Positions 1 through 9,901 of a stretch of 37,339 nucleotides of DNA are shown here, piece by piece. Source of the stretch: Pseudomonadota bacterium (GTDB taxonomy: Bacteria; Pseudomonadota; Gammaproteobacteria; Xanthomonadales; Rhodanobacteraceae); the NCBI GenBank assembly GCA_018241145.1, contig JAFEEJ010000266.1, forward strand, positions 1 to 37,339, read 5' to 3'. Both the position numbers and the translations under genes were made by a program. How positions within the stretch are numbered: position 1 is the first letter of the stretch; each line of letters begins with the position of its first letter. Below the pieces are notes generated by a model. That model had not been told where the DNA came from, ran no database searches, and saw only the letters and a list, made by a program, of their open reading frames with translations.

Positions 1-854
1 CGGTCGACCAGCAATACGTGCCCTTCATCCAGACCGACGTGCCGATCAACCGCGGCAATTCGGGCGGCCCGCTGTTCAACCTCCAGGGGCAGGTGGTCGG
101 CGTCAATTCGCAGATCTTCTCCAACATCGGCGGTTACATGGGCGTGTCGTTCTCGATCCCGATCGACATCGCCATGAATGCCGTGCAGCAGATCAAGACG
201 AAGGGTTATGTTTCGCGCGGCGTGCTGGGCGTCAAGGTCCAGGAAGTGACCGATTCGATCGCCAAGGCGCAGAACCTCCATTTGTCGGAAGTGCGCGGCG
301 CACTGGTGGCGGAGGTCACGCCCGACAGCGGCGCGCAGAAGGCCGGCATCCAGGTCGGCGACGTGATCCTCGCCTACGACGGCCATCCGGTCGACGATTC
401 CGCCGACCTGCCGCCGCTGGTGGGAGCGACCCAACCGGGTTCCACGGCGACCGTGCAGATTTCGCGCAACGGCAAGTTGCAGAATGTCCAGGTCAAGGTC
501 GGCGAATTGCCGCGCGACCAGGGCGCCGTGCGGGCGATGCGTTCGGGCATGCCTTCCGGCGGCGACAGCGCATCGGCGCTCGGGCTGGCGGTACAAACCA
601 TCACGCCCGCGATGCGCCAGCAACTGGGACTGAAGGACAGCGGCGGCGTGGTGGTGACGGGCGTGCGTGGCGCCGCGGTGCAGGCCGGGTTGCAACAAGG
701 CGACGTGATCCTGCGCATCGGCAACCAGCCGGTGGACAGTGCGGCCGCCTTCAAGGCCGCCACCAGTAGCGTCCAGCCCGGTTCCACCGTGCTGCTGCTG
801 GTGTCACGCGGAGGCAACAGCCGGTTCGTCGCGGTGACGGTGCCGAGGAAATAA
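1..854 (+). CDS. mucD: Periplasmic serine endoprotease DegP/MucD family, 5' truncated
   Basis: This is the C-terminal part of an HtrA-family protease that degrades or refolds damaged envelope proteins. The reading frame is open from base 3, so the true start lies left of the window. The catalytic serine is in the GNSGGPL motif at about 54-74. His and Asp of the triad are outside the window. Two PDZ domains follow: the first starts near SRGVLGV (about 216-236) and contains [14 protein letters not shown]; the second starts near LGLAVQ and contains [14 protein letters not shown]. Two PDZ domains fit DegP/MucD/DegQ. The name MucD rests on lepA being next downstream, as in pseudomonads and xanthomonads, where mucD usually follows algU and its anti-sigma gene. 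DegQ is the alternative. The gene ends in TAA at 852-854. Confidence 0.9.
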   Translation, partial: VDQQYVPFIQTDVPINRGNSGGPLFNLQGQVVGVNSQIFSNIGGYMGVSFSIPIDIAMNAVQQIKTKGYVSRGVLGVKVQEVTDSIAKAQNLHLSEVRGALVAEVTPDSGAQKAGIQVGDVILAYDGHPVDDSADLPPLVGATQPGSTATVQISRNGKLQNVQVKVGELPRDQGAVRAMRSGMPSGGDSASALGLAVQTITPAMRQQLGLKDSGGVVVTGVRGAAVQAGLQQGDVILRIGNQPVDSAAAFKAATSSVQPGSTVLLLVSRGGNSRFVAVTVPRK

Positions 855-955
855 GCCCGAACGCACGCGTGCAACGCCATTGTCCTTCAATGCAGGCCAT
901 GGATGGCCGTGTTGAGCGAGCATTCAAAGCCGTCGCGTGGTGCCGAGCATCGCAG

Positions 956-1116
956 CGACAAGCGCGGAAAAGGCGCGACTGTTCGAGCACAGGGACGTGC
1001 GAGTTCGCGCCGGCGCGCTTGTCGTGAGAAGCGCAGGGAAGTCGAACGAACTGGATGTTCGTTCGACCGCCGTGCCGGCGCAGGCGGTTTTGGTGACTTT
1101 TGCCGCGTCAAAAGTC
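956..1116. repeat. Composite three-hairpin intergenic element between mucD and lepA
   Basis: The 362-bp gap 855-1216 holds no convincing gene but is full of dyad symmetry. First, CGACAAGCGCG at 956-966 is exactly complementary to 1014-1024, with nested arms at 972-980/1002-1011 (one bulged base) and 987-990/997-1000, giving a long cruciform-like structure. Second, an 11-bp perfect arm at 1041-1051 pairs with 1057-1067 around a 5-base loop. Third, GACTTTTG at 1095-1102 pairs with CAAAAGTC at 1109-1116. I recall GACTTTTG...CAAAAGTC hairpins from many xanthomonad intergenic regions, so this is probably a dispersed repeat, but copy number cannot be seen here. A weak -10-like GATAAT lies at 1171-1176 before lepA, without a clear -35. 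Confidence 0.6.
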
Positions 1117-1216
1117 GCCGGCGCGCAGCGCCGTCTCCAAGAAAAAGCCTGGCGGAACGTCCTTCCATGCGATAATCGCGCGTTTGCACCGCGCGGCGGT
1201 GCGGTGCCCGGCATCC

Positions 1217-3007
<1,791 letters not shown>

Positions 3008-3026
3008 ATCCCATGCGCCCGGTTTT

Positions 3027-3073
3027 GCCCCCTTGAGTCAAGGGGGCATCGAAGTCGCGTAGCGGCTTCGATG
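3027..3073. repeat. Paired hairpins downstream of lepA
   Basis: Two adjoining stem-loops share one base. GCCCCCTTG at 3027-3035 pairs with CAAGGGGGC at 3039-3047 around a 3-base loop. CATCGAAG at 3047-3054 pairs with CTTCGATG at 3066-3073, with an inner CGC/GCG pairing. No T-run follows on either strand, so a classical Rho-independent terminator is unlikely. The structure could still attenuate or stabilise lepA-lepB readthrough RNA. It may be a dispersed xanthomonad intergenic repeat. Confidence 0.5.
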
Positions 3074-3148
3074 GGGGTTGTGGGAGTGCGGGAGCGTCGG
3101 GCGCCTTGCGGTTTGGGCGCACCGGCATTCAATTCAAGAAGGAGCTGC

Positions 3149-4012
3149 ATGGTGAACAAAGACTCCTGGGGCACGATCCTCTTGATCGCGATCGTGGCGG
3201 CCTGCCTGTATGCGTGGTACGTCACTTCCGATTTCGCGCTGGCGCTGGTGTTGATGACGGCGGCGTTCGGCATCGTCTGGGCGCTGGACCGGCTGCTGTT
3301 CCAGCACCGCCGCCTCGAACGCGCCGCGACCGCCGGCGAAAAACCGCACGAGCCGCTGCTGGTGGATTACGCGCGTTCGTTCTTCCCGGTGATCCTCGCG
3401 GTGTTGCTGTTCCGCACCTTCCTGATCGAACCGTTCCGCATTCCTTCCGGGTCGATGATGCCGACGCTGCTGGTCGGCGATTTCGTGCTGGTCAACAAGT
3501 TCGCCTACGGCCTGCGCCTGCCGGTGACCGACACCAAGATCGTCGGCATCGGCGAACCGCACCGCGGCGACATCGCGGTGTTCAAGTATCCGCCCGATCC
3601 GAAGGAGGATTACATCAAGCGGATCGTCGGCCTGCCGGGCGACACCATCAGCATGCACGACGAGCAGTTGTACGTGAACGGCAAGCCGCAGCCGCAGGAC
3701 GACGCCGGCCCGATCACCGACAAGGACAGCGAGAGCGTGCAGACCGCGCAGGCCGGCGGCATCGAGCGCACCGAACACCTCGGCAACGTCACCCACAAGA
3801 TCATCGTGCTGCCGCCGTTCCGCCGCGATCCGCGCACCGAAGGAACCTGGACGGTGCCGCAGGGGTACTACTTCGCGATGGGCGACAACCGCGACAACAG
3901 TTCCGACAGCCGCTTCTGGGGCCTGGTGCCGGAGAAGAACCTGCGCGGCAAGGCCTTCCTGATCTGGTTCAGCCTCGCCGACCTGAAGCGGATCGGAACG
4001 GTCCTGCACTGA
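3149..4012 (+). CDS. lepB: Signal peptidase I
   Basis: Inner-membrane serine protease that removes signal peptides from proteins exported by Sec or Tat. The ATG at 3149 follows AAGGAG (3139-3144) at good spacing and gives 287 residues beginning MVNKDSWG; a longer frame starting at 3071 has no support. Hydrophobic segments lie at about 7-24, 31-48 and 76-91. Catalytic Ser102 is in PSGSMMPT and the general-base Lys157 is in DYIKRIVGLPGD; the box E motif GDNRDNSSDSR is also present. The chain lacks the large insertions of the E. coli enzyme (324 aa), which is normal for this lineage. It is the second gene of the lepA-lepB-DUF4845-rnc-era-recO block, linking protein export with RNA processing genes. 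Confidence 0.97.
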   Translation: MVNKDSWGTILLIAIVAACLYAWYVTSDFALALVLMTAAFGIVWALDRLLFQHRRLERAATAGEKPHEPLLVDYARSFFPVILAVLLFRTFLIEPFRIPSGSMMPTLLVGDFVLVNKFAYGLRLPVTDTKIVGIGEPHRGDIAVFKYPPDPKEDYIKRIVGLPGDTISMHDEQLYVNGKPQPQDDAGPITDKDSESVQTAQAGGIERTEHLGNVTHKIIVLPPFRRDPRTEGTWTVPQGYYFAMGDNRDNSSDSRFWGLVPEKNLRGKAFLIWFSLADLKRIGTVLH

Positions 4013-4117
4013 CGGCGGAAGGCGACGCGCAGCCCATTCCGGCGCCGAACAGTGCTGCTAGACTCCGCGCCGGCAAGGCCTGTGAATAGGCCCTATTCAC
4101 GTTGCAGGGGAATGCAG

Positions 4118-4498
4118 ATGAAAAGGCAGCAAGGTATCACCCTGATCGGGTTCGTGTTCGCGCTGGCCATCGTCGGCTTCTTCATCTACATGGCGATGAA
4201 GCTGGTGCCGGCCTATTCCGAATACATGGGCGTGGTGAAGGCGATGAAGACGCTGGCGGCGGAACCGGATCTCGCCACCAAGACGCCGGAAGAAATCCAG
4301 CGCGACCTGGCCTTCAAGGGCAGTTTCCAGTACGTGGACGACAGCACGTTCTCGGCGCAGAACATCCACATCAAGAACGGTCCCGGCGGCGGCACGCTGC
4401 AGGTGAAGTACGACAAGGACATTCCGTTCATGTACAACATCGATTTCCTGCTGCACTTCGACAAGACAGTGCCGCTGGGAAACAACGGCGGGACGTGA
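4118..4498 (+). CDS. DUF4845 family single-pass membrane protein
   Basis: Small protein of unknown function (126 aa), conserved between lepB and rnc in many proteobacteria. The start at 4118 has a CAGGGG ribosome site 7 bases upstream; an ATG at 4112 is the alternative and adds two residues. The N-terminus [12 protein letters not shown] is followed by one hydrophobic helix (about 8-28) and a periplasmic-type soluble domain. It looks like a class III prepilin leader: a short basic stretch, then Gly6, then a hydrophobic helix. However, the Glu normally at mature position 5 is Gly11 here. Its last codon and stop overlap the rnc GTG (GTGA), so translation of the two is probably coupled. Whether a prepilin peptidase acts on it is unknown. 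Confidence 0.85.
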   Translation: MKRQQGITLIGFVFALAIVGFFIYMAMKLVPAYSEYMGVVKAMKTLAAEPDLATKTPEEIQRDLAFKGSFQYVDDSTFSAQNIHIKNGPGGGTLQVKYDKDIPFMYNIDFLLHFDKTVPLGNNGGT

Positions 4499-5151
4499 AA
4501 GCGGGTTATTCCTTCCGCGATCCGGGCTTGTTGCGGCTGGCATTGACGCATCGCAGCGCCGGACGTCCCAACAACGAACGGCTGGAATTCCTCGGCGACG
4601 CGCTGGTGAACCTGGCGGTCGCCGAGTTGCTGTACGAAACCCGGCCGTACGCGGACGAGGGCGAACTGACGCGCCTGCGCGCGCAACTGGTGAACGGGCC
4701 GGCGCTGGCGGAACGCGCGCGCGCGCTCGGGTTGGGCGACGAGCTGTCGCTCGGTCCGGGCGAACTGAAGAGCGGCGGTTTCCGCCGCGACTCGATCCTC
4801 GCCGATGCGTTCGAGGCGCTGGTCGCGGCGGTGTACCTGGACGGCGGATTCGAGTCTTGCCGCGAATGGCTGCGCGGGATGTTCCTGGCGTCGGCGGAAT
4901 CCGCCGGCCCCCCGGCCAAGGACGCCAAGACGCGCCTGCAGGAATGGTTGCAGGCGCAGGGCCATCCGCTGCCGCAGTATCGATTGCTGGACACGCACGG
5001 CGAAGAACACGCGCGCATCTTCGAAGTCGCCTGCGTGCTGGACGAACCGCAGGCGCTGCATTGCGAAGGCCACGGCAGCAGCCGCCGCGCGGCCGAACAG
5101 ATGGCGGCGGAAGCGGCGCTGGATGCCCTTGCCGGTTCCGACGGCGCCTGA
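4495..5151 (+). CDS. rnc: Ribonuclease III
   Basis: Double-strand-specific endoribonuclease for rRNA precursor processing and mRNA turnover. The start is a GTG at 4495 inside the stop of the preceding gene; no better start is in frame, and the usual N-terminus ([18 protein letters not shown]) follows at once. That makes 218 residues, slightly shorter than E. coli (226). The signature [11 protein letters not shown] is complete. Metal and catalytic residues corresponding to E. coli E38, E41, D45, E65, D114 and E117 appear as E28, E31, D35, E55, D104 and E107. The double-stranded RNA binding domain occupies roughly residues 144-212 and ends with [18 protein letters not shown]. Era follows, as usual, but here a 132-bp repeat separates them. 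Confidence 0.97.
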   Translation: MKAGYSFRDPGLLRLALTHRSAGRPNNERLEFLGDALVNLAVAELLYETRPYADEGELTRLRAQLVNGPALAERARALGLGDELSLGPGELKSGGFRRDSILADAFEALVAAVYLDGGFESCREWLRGMFLASAESAGPPAKDAKTRLQEWLQAQGHPLPQYRLLDTHGEEHARIFEVACVLDEPQALHCEGHGSSRRAAEQMAAEAALDALAGSDGA

Positions 5152-5156
5152 TCCCT

Positions 5157-5288
5157 GTCCGTCCGCTCCGAACGCAGTCCCGTCTTCGAATGAAGGTGGG
5201 CCGGCATCGAAGGGCGTGCGCTTCGACCTCGCCCGCGTTGCTCGTGTAGCCTGTCCCGGGCCCGTCGAAGGGCTCTGAGCGAACGGAC
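5157..5288. repeat. 132-bp inverted-repeat-bounded element between rnc and era
   Basis: The ends are a 12-bp inverted repeat with 11 matches: GTCCGTCCGCTC at 5157-5168 and GAGCGAACGGAC at 5277-5288. Inside are further symmetric pieces, including TCGAAG and CTTCGA around 5208-5227 and a CCCGGGCCC run with GTCGAAGGGC. It fills nearly the whole rnc-era gap, starting 6 bases after the rnc stop and ending 6 bases before the era start. It has no coding capacity and resembles a MITE or a long REP-like sequence. No target-site duplication is obvious. Confidence 0.55.
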
Positions 5289-5294
5289 CATCGA

Positions 5295-6206
5295 ATGACG
5301 GATTCAGACCCTTTCCGCTGCGGTACCGCCGCGATCCTCGGCCGTCCCAACGTCGGCAAGTCCACGCTGTTGAACGCGCTGGTCGGCGAGCACGTGTCGA
5401 TCGTGACGCCGCGCCCGCACACCACGCGCCACCGCATCCTCGGCGTGGCGACAAAGCCCGAAGGGCCGGTCCCCGGCCAGATACTGTTCCTCGACACACC
5501 CGGCCTGCACCGCGACGCGAAGCGCGCGATGAACCGCGGCCTCAATCGCGTCGTGCACGCCGCGCTTGCCGATGCGGACGTCATCGTGCAGGTGATCGAA
5601 GCCGGGCAGTGGAACGACGAGGACGAAGCGGTGTACGCGGCGATCGCGGCGGCGCCGGTTCCGCGGTTGCTGGTGTTGAACAAGCTCGACCGCGTGCGCG
5701 ACAAGGCCGCGCTGTTGCCGTTCGTCGAAAGGCTTTGCGCCGGGCATGCGTTCGAGGAAGTGTTCTGGTCGAGCGCGCAGCGGGGGGAAGGCATCGAGGA
5801 ACTGGAACGCGGCATCCTCGCGCGCTTGCCGCAACGCGCGCCGTTGTTCGACGCCGACACGTTCACCGACCGCAGCGAACGTTTCCTTTGCGCGGAACTG
5901 ATCCGCGAACAATTGATGCGGCAACTGGGCGAGGAATTGCCGTACGCGACCACCGTGCAGATCGAATCGTTCAAGGATCGCGACGATGGCCTCGCCGAAA
6001 TCGCCGCGCTGGTCTGGGTGGAACGCGAAGGCCAGAAGGCGATCGTGATCGGCGCCGGTGGCGAACGCCTGAAGAAGATCGGCAGCGCCGCGCGCCGCGG
6101 CATCGAAAAGCTGCTCGGACGGCGCGTGTTCCTGAAACTGTGGGTGAAGGTGCGCGAAGGCTGGTCCGACGACGAGGCGATGTTGAAGCGGTTCGGTTAT
6201 GAGTGA
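5295..6206 (+). CDS. era: GTPase Era
   Basis: Essential GTP-binding protein that binds 16S rRNA near its 3' end during 30S maturation. The product has 303 residues. Motifs: G1 GRPNVGKST (about 16-24), TTRHR (G2 region), DTPG (G3), NKLD (G4) and SSAQRGEG (G5-like). The C-terminal KH domain carries VIGAGGERLKKIG and ends EAMLKRFGYE. The ATG at 5295 lies just outside the repeat element, and no strong ribosome site is visible (ACGGA at best). The repeat may therefore have reshaped the translation start region, or initiation may depend on coupling to rnc. Gene order rnc-era-recO is the common gammaproteobacterial one. Confidence 0.97.
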   Translation: MTDSDPFRCGTAAILGRPNVGKSTLLNALVGEHVSIVTPRPHTTRHRILGVATKPEGPVPGQILFLDTPGLHRDAKRAMNRGLNRVVHAALADADVIVQVIEAGQWNDEDEAVYAAIAAAPVPRLLVLNKLDRVRDKAALLPFVERLCAGHAFEEVFWSSAQRGEGIEELERGILARLPQRAPLFDADTFTDRSERFLCAELIREQLMRQLGEELPYATTVQIESFKDRDDGLAEIAALVWVEREGQKAIVIGAGGERLKKIGSAARRGIEKLLGRRVFLKLWVKVREGWSDDEAMLKRFGYE

Positions 6207-6217
6207 AGCAGGGGCAA

Positions 6218-6293
6218 GGGAGCAGGGAGCAGGGAGCAGCAGGAGAGCCGGGCCCAAGCTCTTCCCCCGCTCCCTTCGCCCTGCTCCCTGCTC
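6218..6293. repeat. Heptamer tandem repeat with long inverted repeat between era and recO
   Basis: Three tandem copies of GGGAGCA occupy 6218-6238. A 15-bp stretch of them (6220-6234) is perfectly complementary to CCCTGCTCCCTGCTC at 6279-6293. A smaller stem AGAGC (6244-6248)/GCTCT (6258-6262) sits between, so the whole can fold into one large hairpin. It begins about a dozen bases after the era stop and ends 7 bases before recO. Similar GGGANNN heptamer hairpins are, in my recollection, frequent between xanthomonad genes. Confidence 0.65.
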
Positions 6294-6300
6294 TTGAACA

Positions 6301-7014
6301 ATGCACGTCGAGAACCAGCCCGGCTACATCCTGCACGCGCGGGCTTGGCGCGAGACCAGCCTCTTGCTGGAAGCCTTCAGCCGCGACCATGGCCGCATCG
6401 GCCTGCTGGCGCGCGGCGTGCGCACGGCGCGCACGCGCATGCCGCGCGCCTCGCTGGAGCCGTTCCGGTTGCTGGATCTGGAGTGGACAGGCCGCGGGGA
6501 ACTGCCGAACCTGCGCGCGGCCGACGTCGTCGCCCTGTCCGCGCGCTTCGCCGGCGAGACGCTGCTTTCCGGCCTGTACGTCAACGAGCTGCTGGTGCGG
6601 CTGACGGCGCGGCACGATCCGCATCCGGGGTTGTTCGACCGCTATTCCGCGTTGCTGGACGAGCTCGCCGGCACCGCGTCGCTCGCGTGGACGCTGCGCA
6701 GGTTCGAACGCGACCTGCTGGCGGAACTTGGCTACGGCCTGCTGCTCGACCGCGAGGCCGGCACCGGCACGCCGCTGGAGCCCGATGCGGAATACGCGTA
6801 CGTGCCCGAACACGGCCCGGTGCGCGCGGATGCCCAATCGCCCGGCGCGCGCATCCGCGGTGCGGCGTTGCTCGCGTTGCATCGCGACGGAATCCCGTCG
6901 TCCGGCGACCTCGCCGCGCTGCGCCGCATGCTGCGCCACGTGATCGGCGCGCACCTCGGCCACGGCGAGTTGCGCGCCTGGCGCGTGCTCGGCAAGGCGA
7001 TGCGCAAGGAATAA
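6301..7014 (+). CDS. recO: DNA repair protein RecO
   Basis: Recombination mediator that, with RecR, loads RecA on SSB-coated single-stranded DNA in the RecF pathway. The 237 residues match E. coli RecO (242). The N-terminal OB-fold begins GYILHARAWRETSLLLEAFSR and includes GRIGLLARGVR; the helical C-terminal domain follows. No zinc-finger cysteines are present, as expected for this clade. The ATG at 6301 lies 7 bases after the heptamer hairpin and lacks a recognisable Shine-Dalgarno sequence, so the hairpin may affect initiation. It is the last gene of the lepA-to-recO block and converges with the receiver-Hpt gene 32 bases away. Confidence 0.95.
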   Translation: MHVENQPGYILHARAWRETSLLLEAFSRDHGRIGLLARGVRTARTRMPRASLEPFRLLDLEWTGRGELPNLRAADVVALSARFAGETLLSGLYVNELLVRLTARHDPHPGLFDRYSALLDELAGTASLAWTLRRFERDLLAELGYGLLLDREAGTGTPLEPDAEYAYVPEHGPVRADAQSPGARIRGAALLALHRDGIPSSGDLAALRRMLRHVIGAHLGHGELRAWRVLGKAMRKE

Positions 7015-7046
7015 GCTCGCGCGTCTGGCGTCGCAGGCATGCGCGA

Positions 7047-7793
7047 TCACGCGGAAGCCTGCGGCGGCAACGCCGCCAGTGTCGCCGCCAGTACCCTGCG
7101 GAAATCCCGCTCCACCGCGGCAAGGCGCGCCGGATCGTCGTCGCGCCGCGCATCCGACAGGACGGCCGCCGCGCGTTGCAGGGAGGTCGCGCCGCAGAAT
7201 CCGCAGGCTGCGCGCAAGCGGTGCATGCGTTCGCGCAAAGCGTCGCGGTCGCGCGCCAGCACATCGAATTCACCCTGCAGCGTTTGCAGTTCCGCGGCGA
7301 GCATGGCACGCAGCGATGCCAGCGTCTCCGCGTTGCCGCAGGTGGCGATTCCGTCGTCGTCGTCGAGCAGCTTCGCGGGCAAGGCTTCGTCCAGCAATCC
7401 CGATTCGTGCAGCGCCCGGCGCAGGACCGCGGCGCCCAGCGGCTTCACCAGCACGCGGTCGAAGCCCGCGTCGCGCAGTTGCGCGTGCAGGGCCGTCTCG
7501 GGATCGGCGGTGGTGGCGATCGCCATCGCACCGCGCGAGGCGGCGTGCGGATCGGCGCGCAATTCGCGCAGGACTTCGTCGCCGCGCTTGCGTGGCAGCG
7601 AACGGTCGAGGATCAGCAGGTCGAACGCTTGCGCGCGCGCGCTGGCCAGCGCATGCGCGCCGTCGGCCACCGGCGAAACCTCGCAACCCAGTGCACGCAG
7701 GCTGGCGGCGAGGAATTCCTGGCTGACCGGATCGTCTTCGGCCAGCAGAATCCGCGGTGGTACGGTTCGAGGCATGGCTGCGTTAGGCGGCAT
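7047..7793 (-). CDS. Receiver-Hpt two-domain signalling protein
   Basis: A phosphorelay protein without its own kinase or output domain. Numbered from the second Met (7775), a CheY-like receiver spans about 8-120 with the acidic pair D14-D15, phosphoacceptor D57 (LLILDRSLP), T88/T89 and K111 (VLVKPLG). A C-terminal Hpt domain spans about 145-235 with H185 in HRLRAACGFCGA, which fits the Hpt consensus HxLKG...GA. Such units normally shuttle phosphate between a hybrid kinase and a response regulator. No kinase is nearby. The start is uncertain: 7793 has a faint GGGA upstream, while 7775 is closer to the receiver fold. It is divergent from ydbH with less than 50 bases between starts, so promoters must overlap. 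Confidence 0.85.
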   Translation of the reverse strand: MPPNAAMPRTVPPRILLAEDDPVSQEFLAASLRALGCEVSPVADGAHALASARAQAFDLLILDRSLPRKRGDEVLRELRADPHAASRGAMAIATTADPETALHAQLRDAGFDRVLVKPLGAAVLRRALHESGLLDEALPAKLLDDDDGIATCGNAETLASLRAMLAAELQTLQGEFDVLARDRDALRERMHRLRAACGFCGATSLQRAAAVLSDARRDDDPARLAAVERDFRRVLAATLAALPPQASA

Positions 7794-7821
7794 TCAATCC
7801 CGACCGGCACAATCGCCGATC

Positions 7822-9864
7822 ATGTACCGGCCCGCAACCCAGGCTGTCAGGTTCGCCGCGATCGTGTTCGCGCTGGGGCTGGCGGTGGCTGCCACGGCGC
7901 ACGCGGCGGTGCGCATGCAGGCGGACGCGCTGGAATTGCCCGGCGTCGATCTCGACGGCGTGCAGGCGAGCCTCGCACCCGGTGCGGATGGCCGCCTTCT
8001 GCTGCAATTGCGCGCCGATCGCCTGACGGTGCCCGCGCTGGGATGGAAGAACGTCGGTTTCGCGCTGTCCGGGGTTCCGCAGCGTGCCGGCGAGAACGAA
8101 TGGCGCCTCGACGGCACGCTGGCCCTGACGCATGCGCCCGGGAACGCGCTTGCGGGGGCGAATGTGCAAGTCGCGATCGACACCGACGCGGGTTCGCTGG
8201 ACGTGAATCTCGACCAGCGCAACAGCGCCATCCGGATGCTGATGCCGCTCGACCAGCCCAGCCACTGGCAGCTGAGCCTGAAGGGATTGCCGCTGGCGTG
8301 GTTGCAGGGCGTGCTGGCGCAAGCATGGAAGGGCGGCCGGCTCACCGCAGGTTCGATCGACGGCGAAATCGCGCTCGACATGCCGTCCGACGGCACGCGG
8401 CTGTCCGGCCGCGTCGACGTGAACGGCGCCGGCGTGGACTCGAAGGCCGGCACGCTCGCCGCGCAGCAACTCGCCGCGCGCGGCACGTTCTCGCTGGATG
8501 CGGGTTCGTCCGCGACGCGGTTGTCCTTCGACGGCAACGTGGCCGGCGGCCAGGTGTTGCTGGGCCCGCTGTTCGCGCAATTGCCGGCGCACGCGGCGCA
8601 ATTGCAATTGTCGGCGGATTTCGGCGCGCGCGGCGTCGTCATCGATTCGCTGCATTTCGACGATGGCGATGCGCTGGATTTCGACGGCAAACTGGCGTTC
8701 GGCGCCGACGACGCGCTGAAGACCCTGCAATTCGGCCGTTTCGAAGCGCAACTGCCGCAGGCCTATGCGCGCTACGGAAATGCGTGGCTGGCCACGCTCG
8801 GCTGGAAGGATCTGGACACAGACGGCGCGCTGTCCGGATCGATCGCGCTCGCGCAAGGGGTGCCGTCCAGCTTCGTGCTGCACGCCAGCCACCTGAAGGT
8901 GGACGATGCGGCGGGACGGCTCGCACTGCGCGACTTGAACGGCGACCTCGACTGGGATGCGGCCGCGTCGCGTCCGGCCAGCACGTTGTCGTGGCAGTCG
9001 CTGGCGTTCTACCACCTGCCGTTCGACGCGGCCTCGCTGCGATTGCGCAGCGACGGCGGCGCGCTCGCCCTGGCGGCGCCGGCGCGGATTCCACTGTTGA
9101 ACGGAGCACTCTCGCTGCAGCAGCTCGCGTGGCGTCCCGCGGCGGACCGGCAGGATCGGATCAATGCATCGTTCGCGGTGTCCGGCATCGATGTCGGCGC
9201 GCTGTGCAAGGCCTTCGGCTGGCCGCAATTCACCGGTACGCTGGGCGGCGCCGTGCCCGCCTTGAGTTACAACGGCGATCGCATCGCCTTCGACGGCGGC
9301 CTGTCGATGAACGTGTTCGACGGTTTCGTGGACGTGACCCGACTGGCTTTGCAACAACCCTTCGGGGTCGCGCCGGTGCTGGGAGCCGACATCGATCTGC
9401 GCCAGATCGATCTGGGCAAGTTGACCGGGGTGTTCGATTTCGGTTCGATCACCGGCCCGCTGGGCGGTTCCATCCACGGGTTGAAACTGGTGAACTGGCA
9501 GCCGGTGGCATTCGATGCGGACCTGCAGGCGAACGACGGCGGGCGCATCAGCCAGCGCGCGTTGAAAAGCCTGACCTCGGTGGGCGGCGGCGGCATCGCC
9601 GCGGGCATCCAGGGCCTCGCACTGAACCTGTTCAAGACCTTCGGCTATTCGCGCATCGGCCTGAGTTGCACGCTGCGTTCGAATGTGTGCACGATGGGCG
9701 GGCTGCAACCGGACGGCGGCGATGCGCAGGCGGGCTACACTATCGTCGAGGGCAGCGGCCTGCCGCGCATTTCCGTGGTCGGCCACGAGCGCCGGGTGGA
9801 CTGGGACACCCTGGTCGACCGGCTCAAGGCGGCCACCGAAGGCAACGGCCCGGTGATCCAATGA
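7822..9864 (+). CDS. ydbH: YdbH-like intermembrane lipid-bridge protein (AsmA-like)
   Basis: Large envelope protein (680 aa) beginning with a signal sequence or anchor ending ALGLAVAATAHA, followed by repeated beta-rich segments ending in the conserved GLALNLFKTFGYSRIGLSC...C region. It resembles E. coli YdbH, one of three AsmA-like proteins (with TamB and YhdP) implicated in moving phospholipid to the outer membrane. The assignment rests on the C-terminal motifs, length and a YdbL-type gene immediately downstream, as in the E. coli ydbH-ynbE-ydbL operon. The frame is open far upstream, but the ATG at 7822 gives the only sensible signal sequence. C-terminal cysteines in LSCTLRSNVC may form a disulfide. 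TamB or another AsmA-type protein is the alternative, less likely from context. Confidence 0.8.
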   Translation: MYRPATQAVRFAAIVFALGLAVAATAHAAVRMQADALELPGVDLDGVQASLAPGADGRLLLQLRADRLTVPALGWKNVGFALSGVPQRAGENEWRLDGTLALTHAPGNALAGANVQVAIDTDAGSLDVNLDQRNSAIRMLMPLDQPSHWQLSLKGLPLAWLQGVLAQAWKGGRLTAGSIDGEIALDMPSDGTRLSGRVDVNGAGVDSKAGTLAAQQLAARGTFSLDAGSSATRLSFDGNVAGGQVLLGPLFAQLPAHAAQLQLSADFGARGVVIDSLHFDDGDALDFDGKLAFGADDALKTLQFGRFEAQLPQAYARYGNAWLATLGWKDLDTDGALSGSIALAQGVPSSFVLHASHLKVDDAAGRLALRDLNGDLDWDAAASRPASTLSWQSLAFYHLPFDAASLRLRSDGGALALAAPARIPLLNGALSLQQLAWRPAADRQDRINASFAVSGIDVGALCKAFGWPQFTGTLGGAVPALSYNGDRIAFDGGLSMNVFDGFVDVTRLALQQPFGVAPVLGADIDLRQIDLGKLTGVFDFGSITGPLGGSIHGLKLVNWQPVAFDADLQANDGGRISQRALKSLTSVGGGGIAAGIQGLALNLFKTFGYSRIGLSCTLRSNVCTMGGLQPDGGDAQAGYTIVEGSGLPRISVVGHERRVDWDTLVDRLKAATEGNGPVIQ

Positions 9865-9901
9865 CCCGTGCGGTATGCAGGCACATACCAAGGAGATTCG
9901 A

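Noticed and set aside
3027..3047. Rho-independent terminator of lepA
   Set aside because: Strong 9-bp stem but no following T-run on either strand; listed as a repeat instead.
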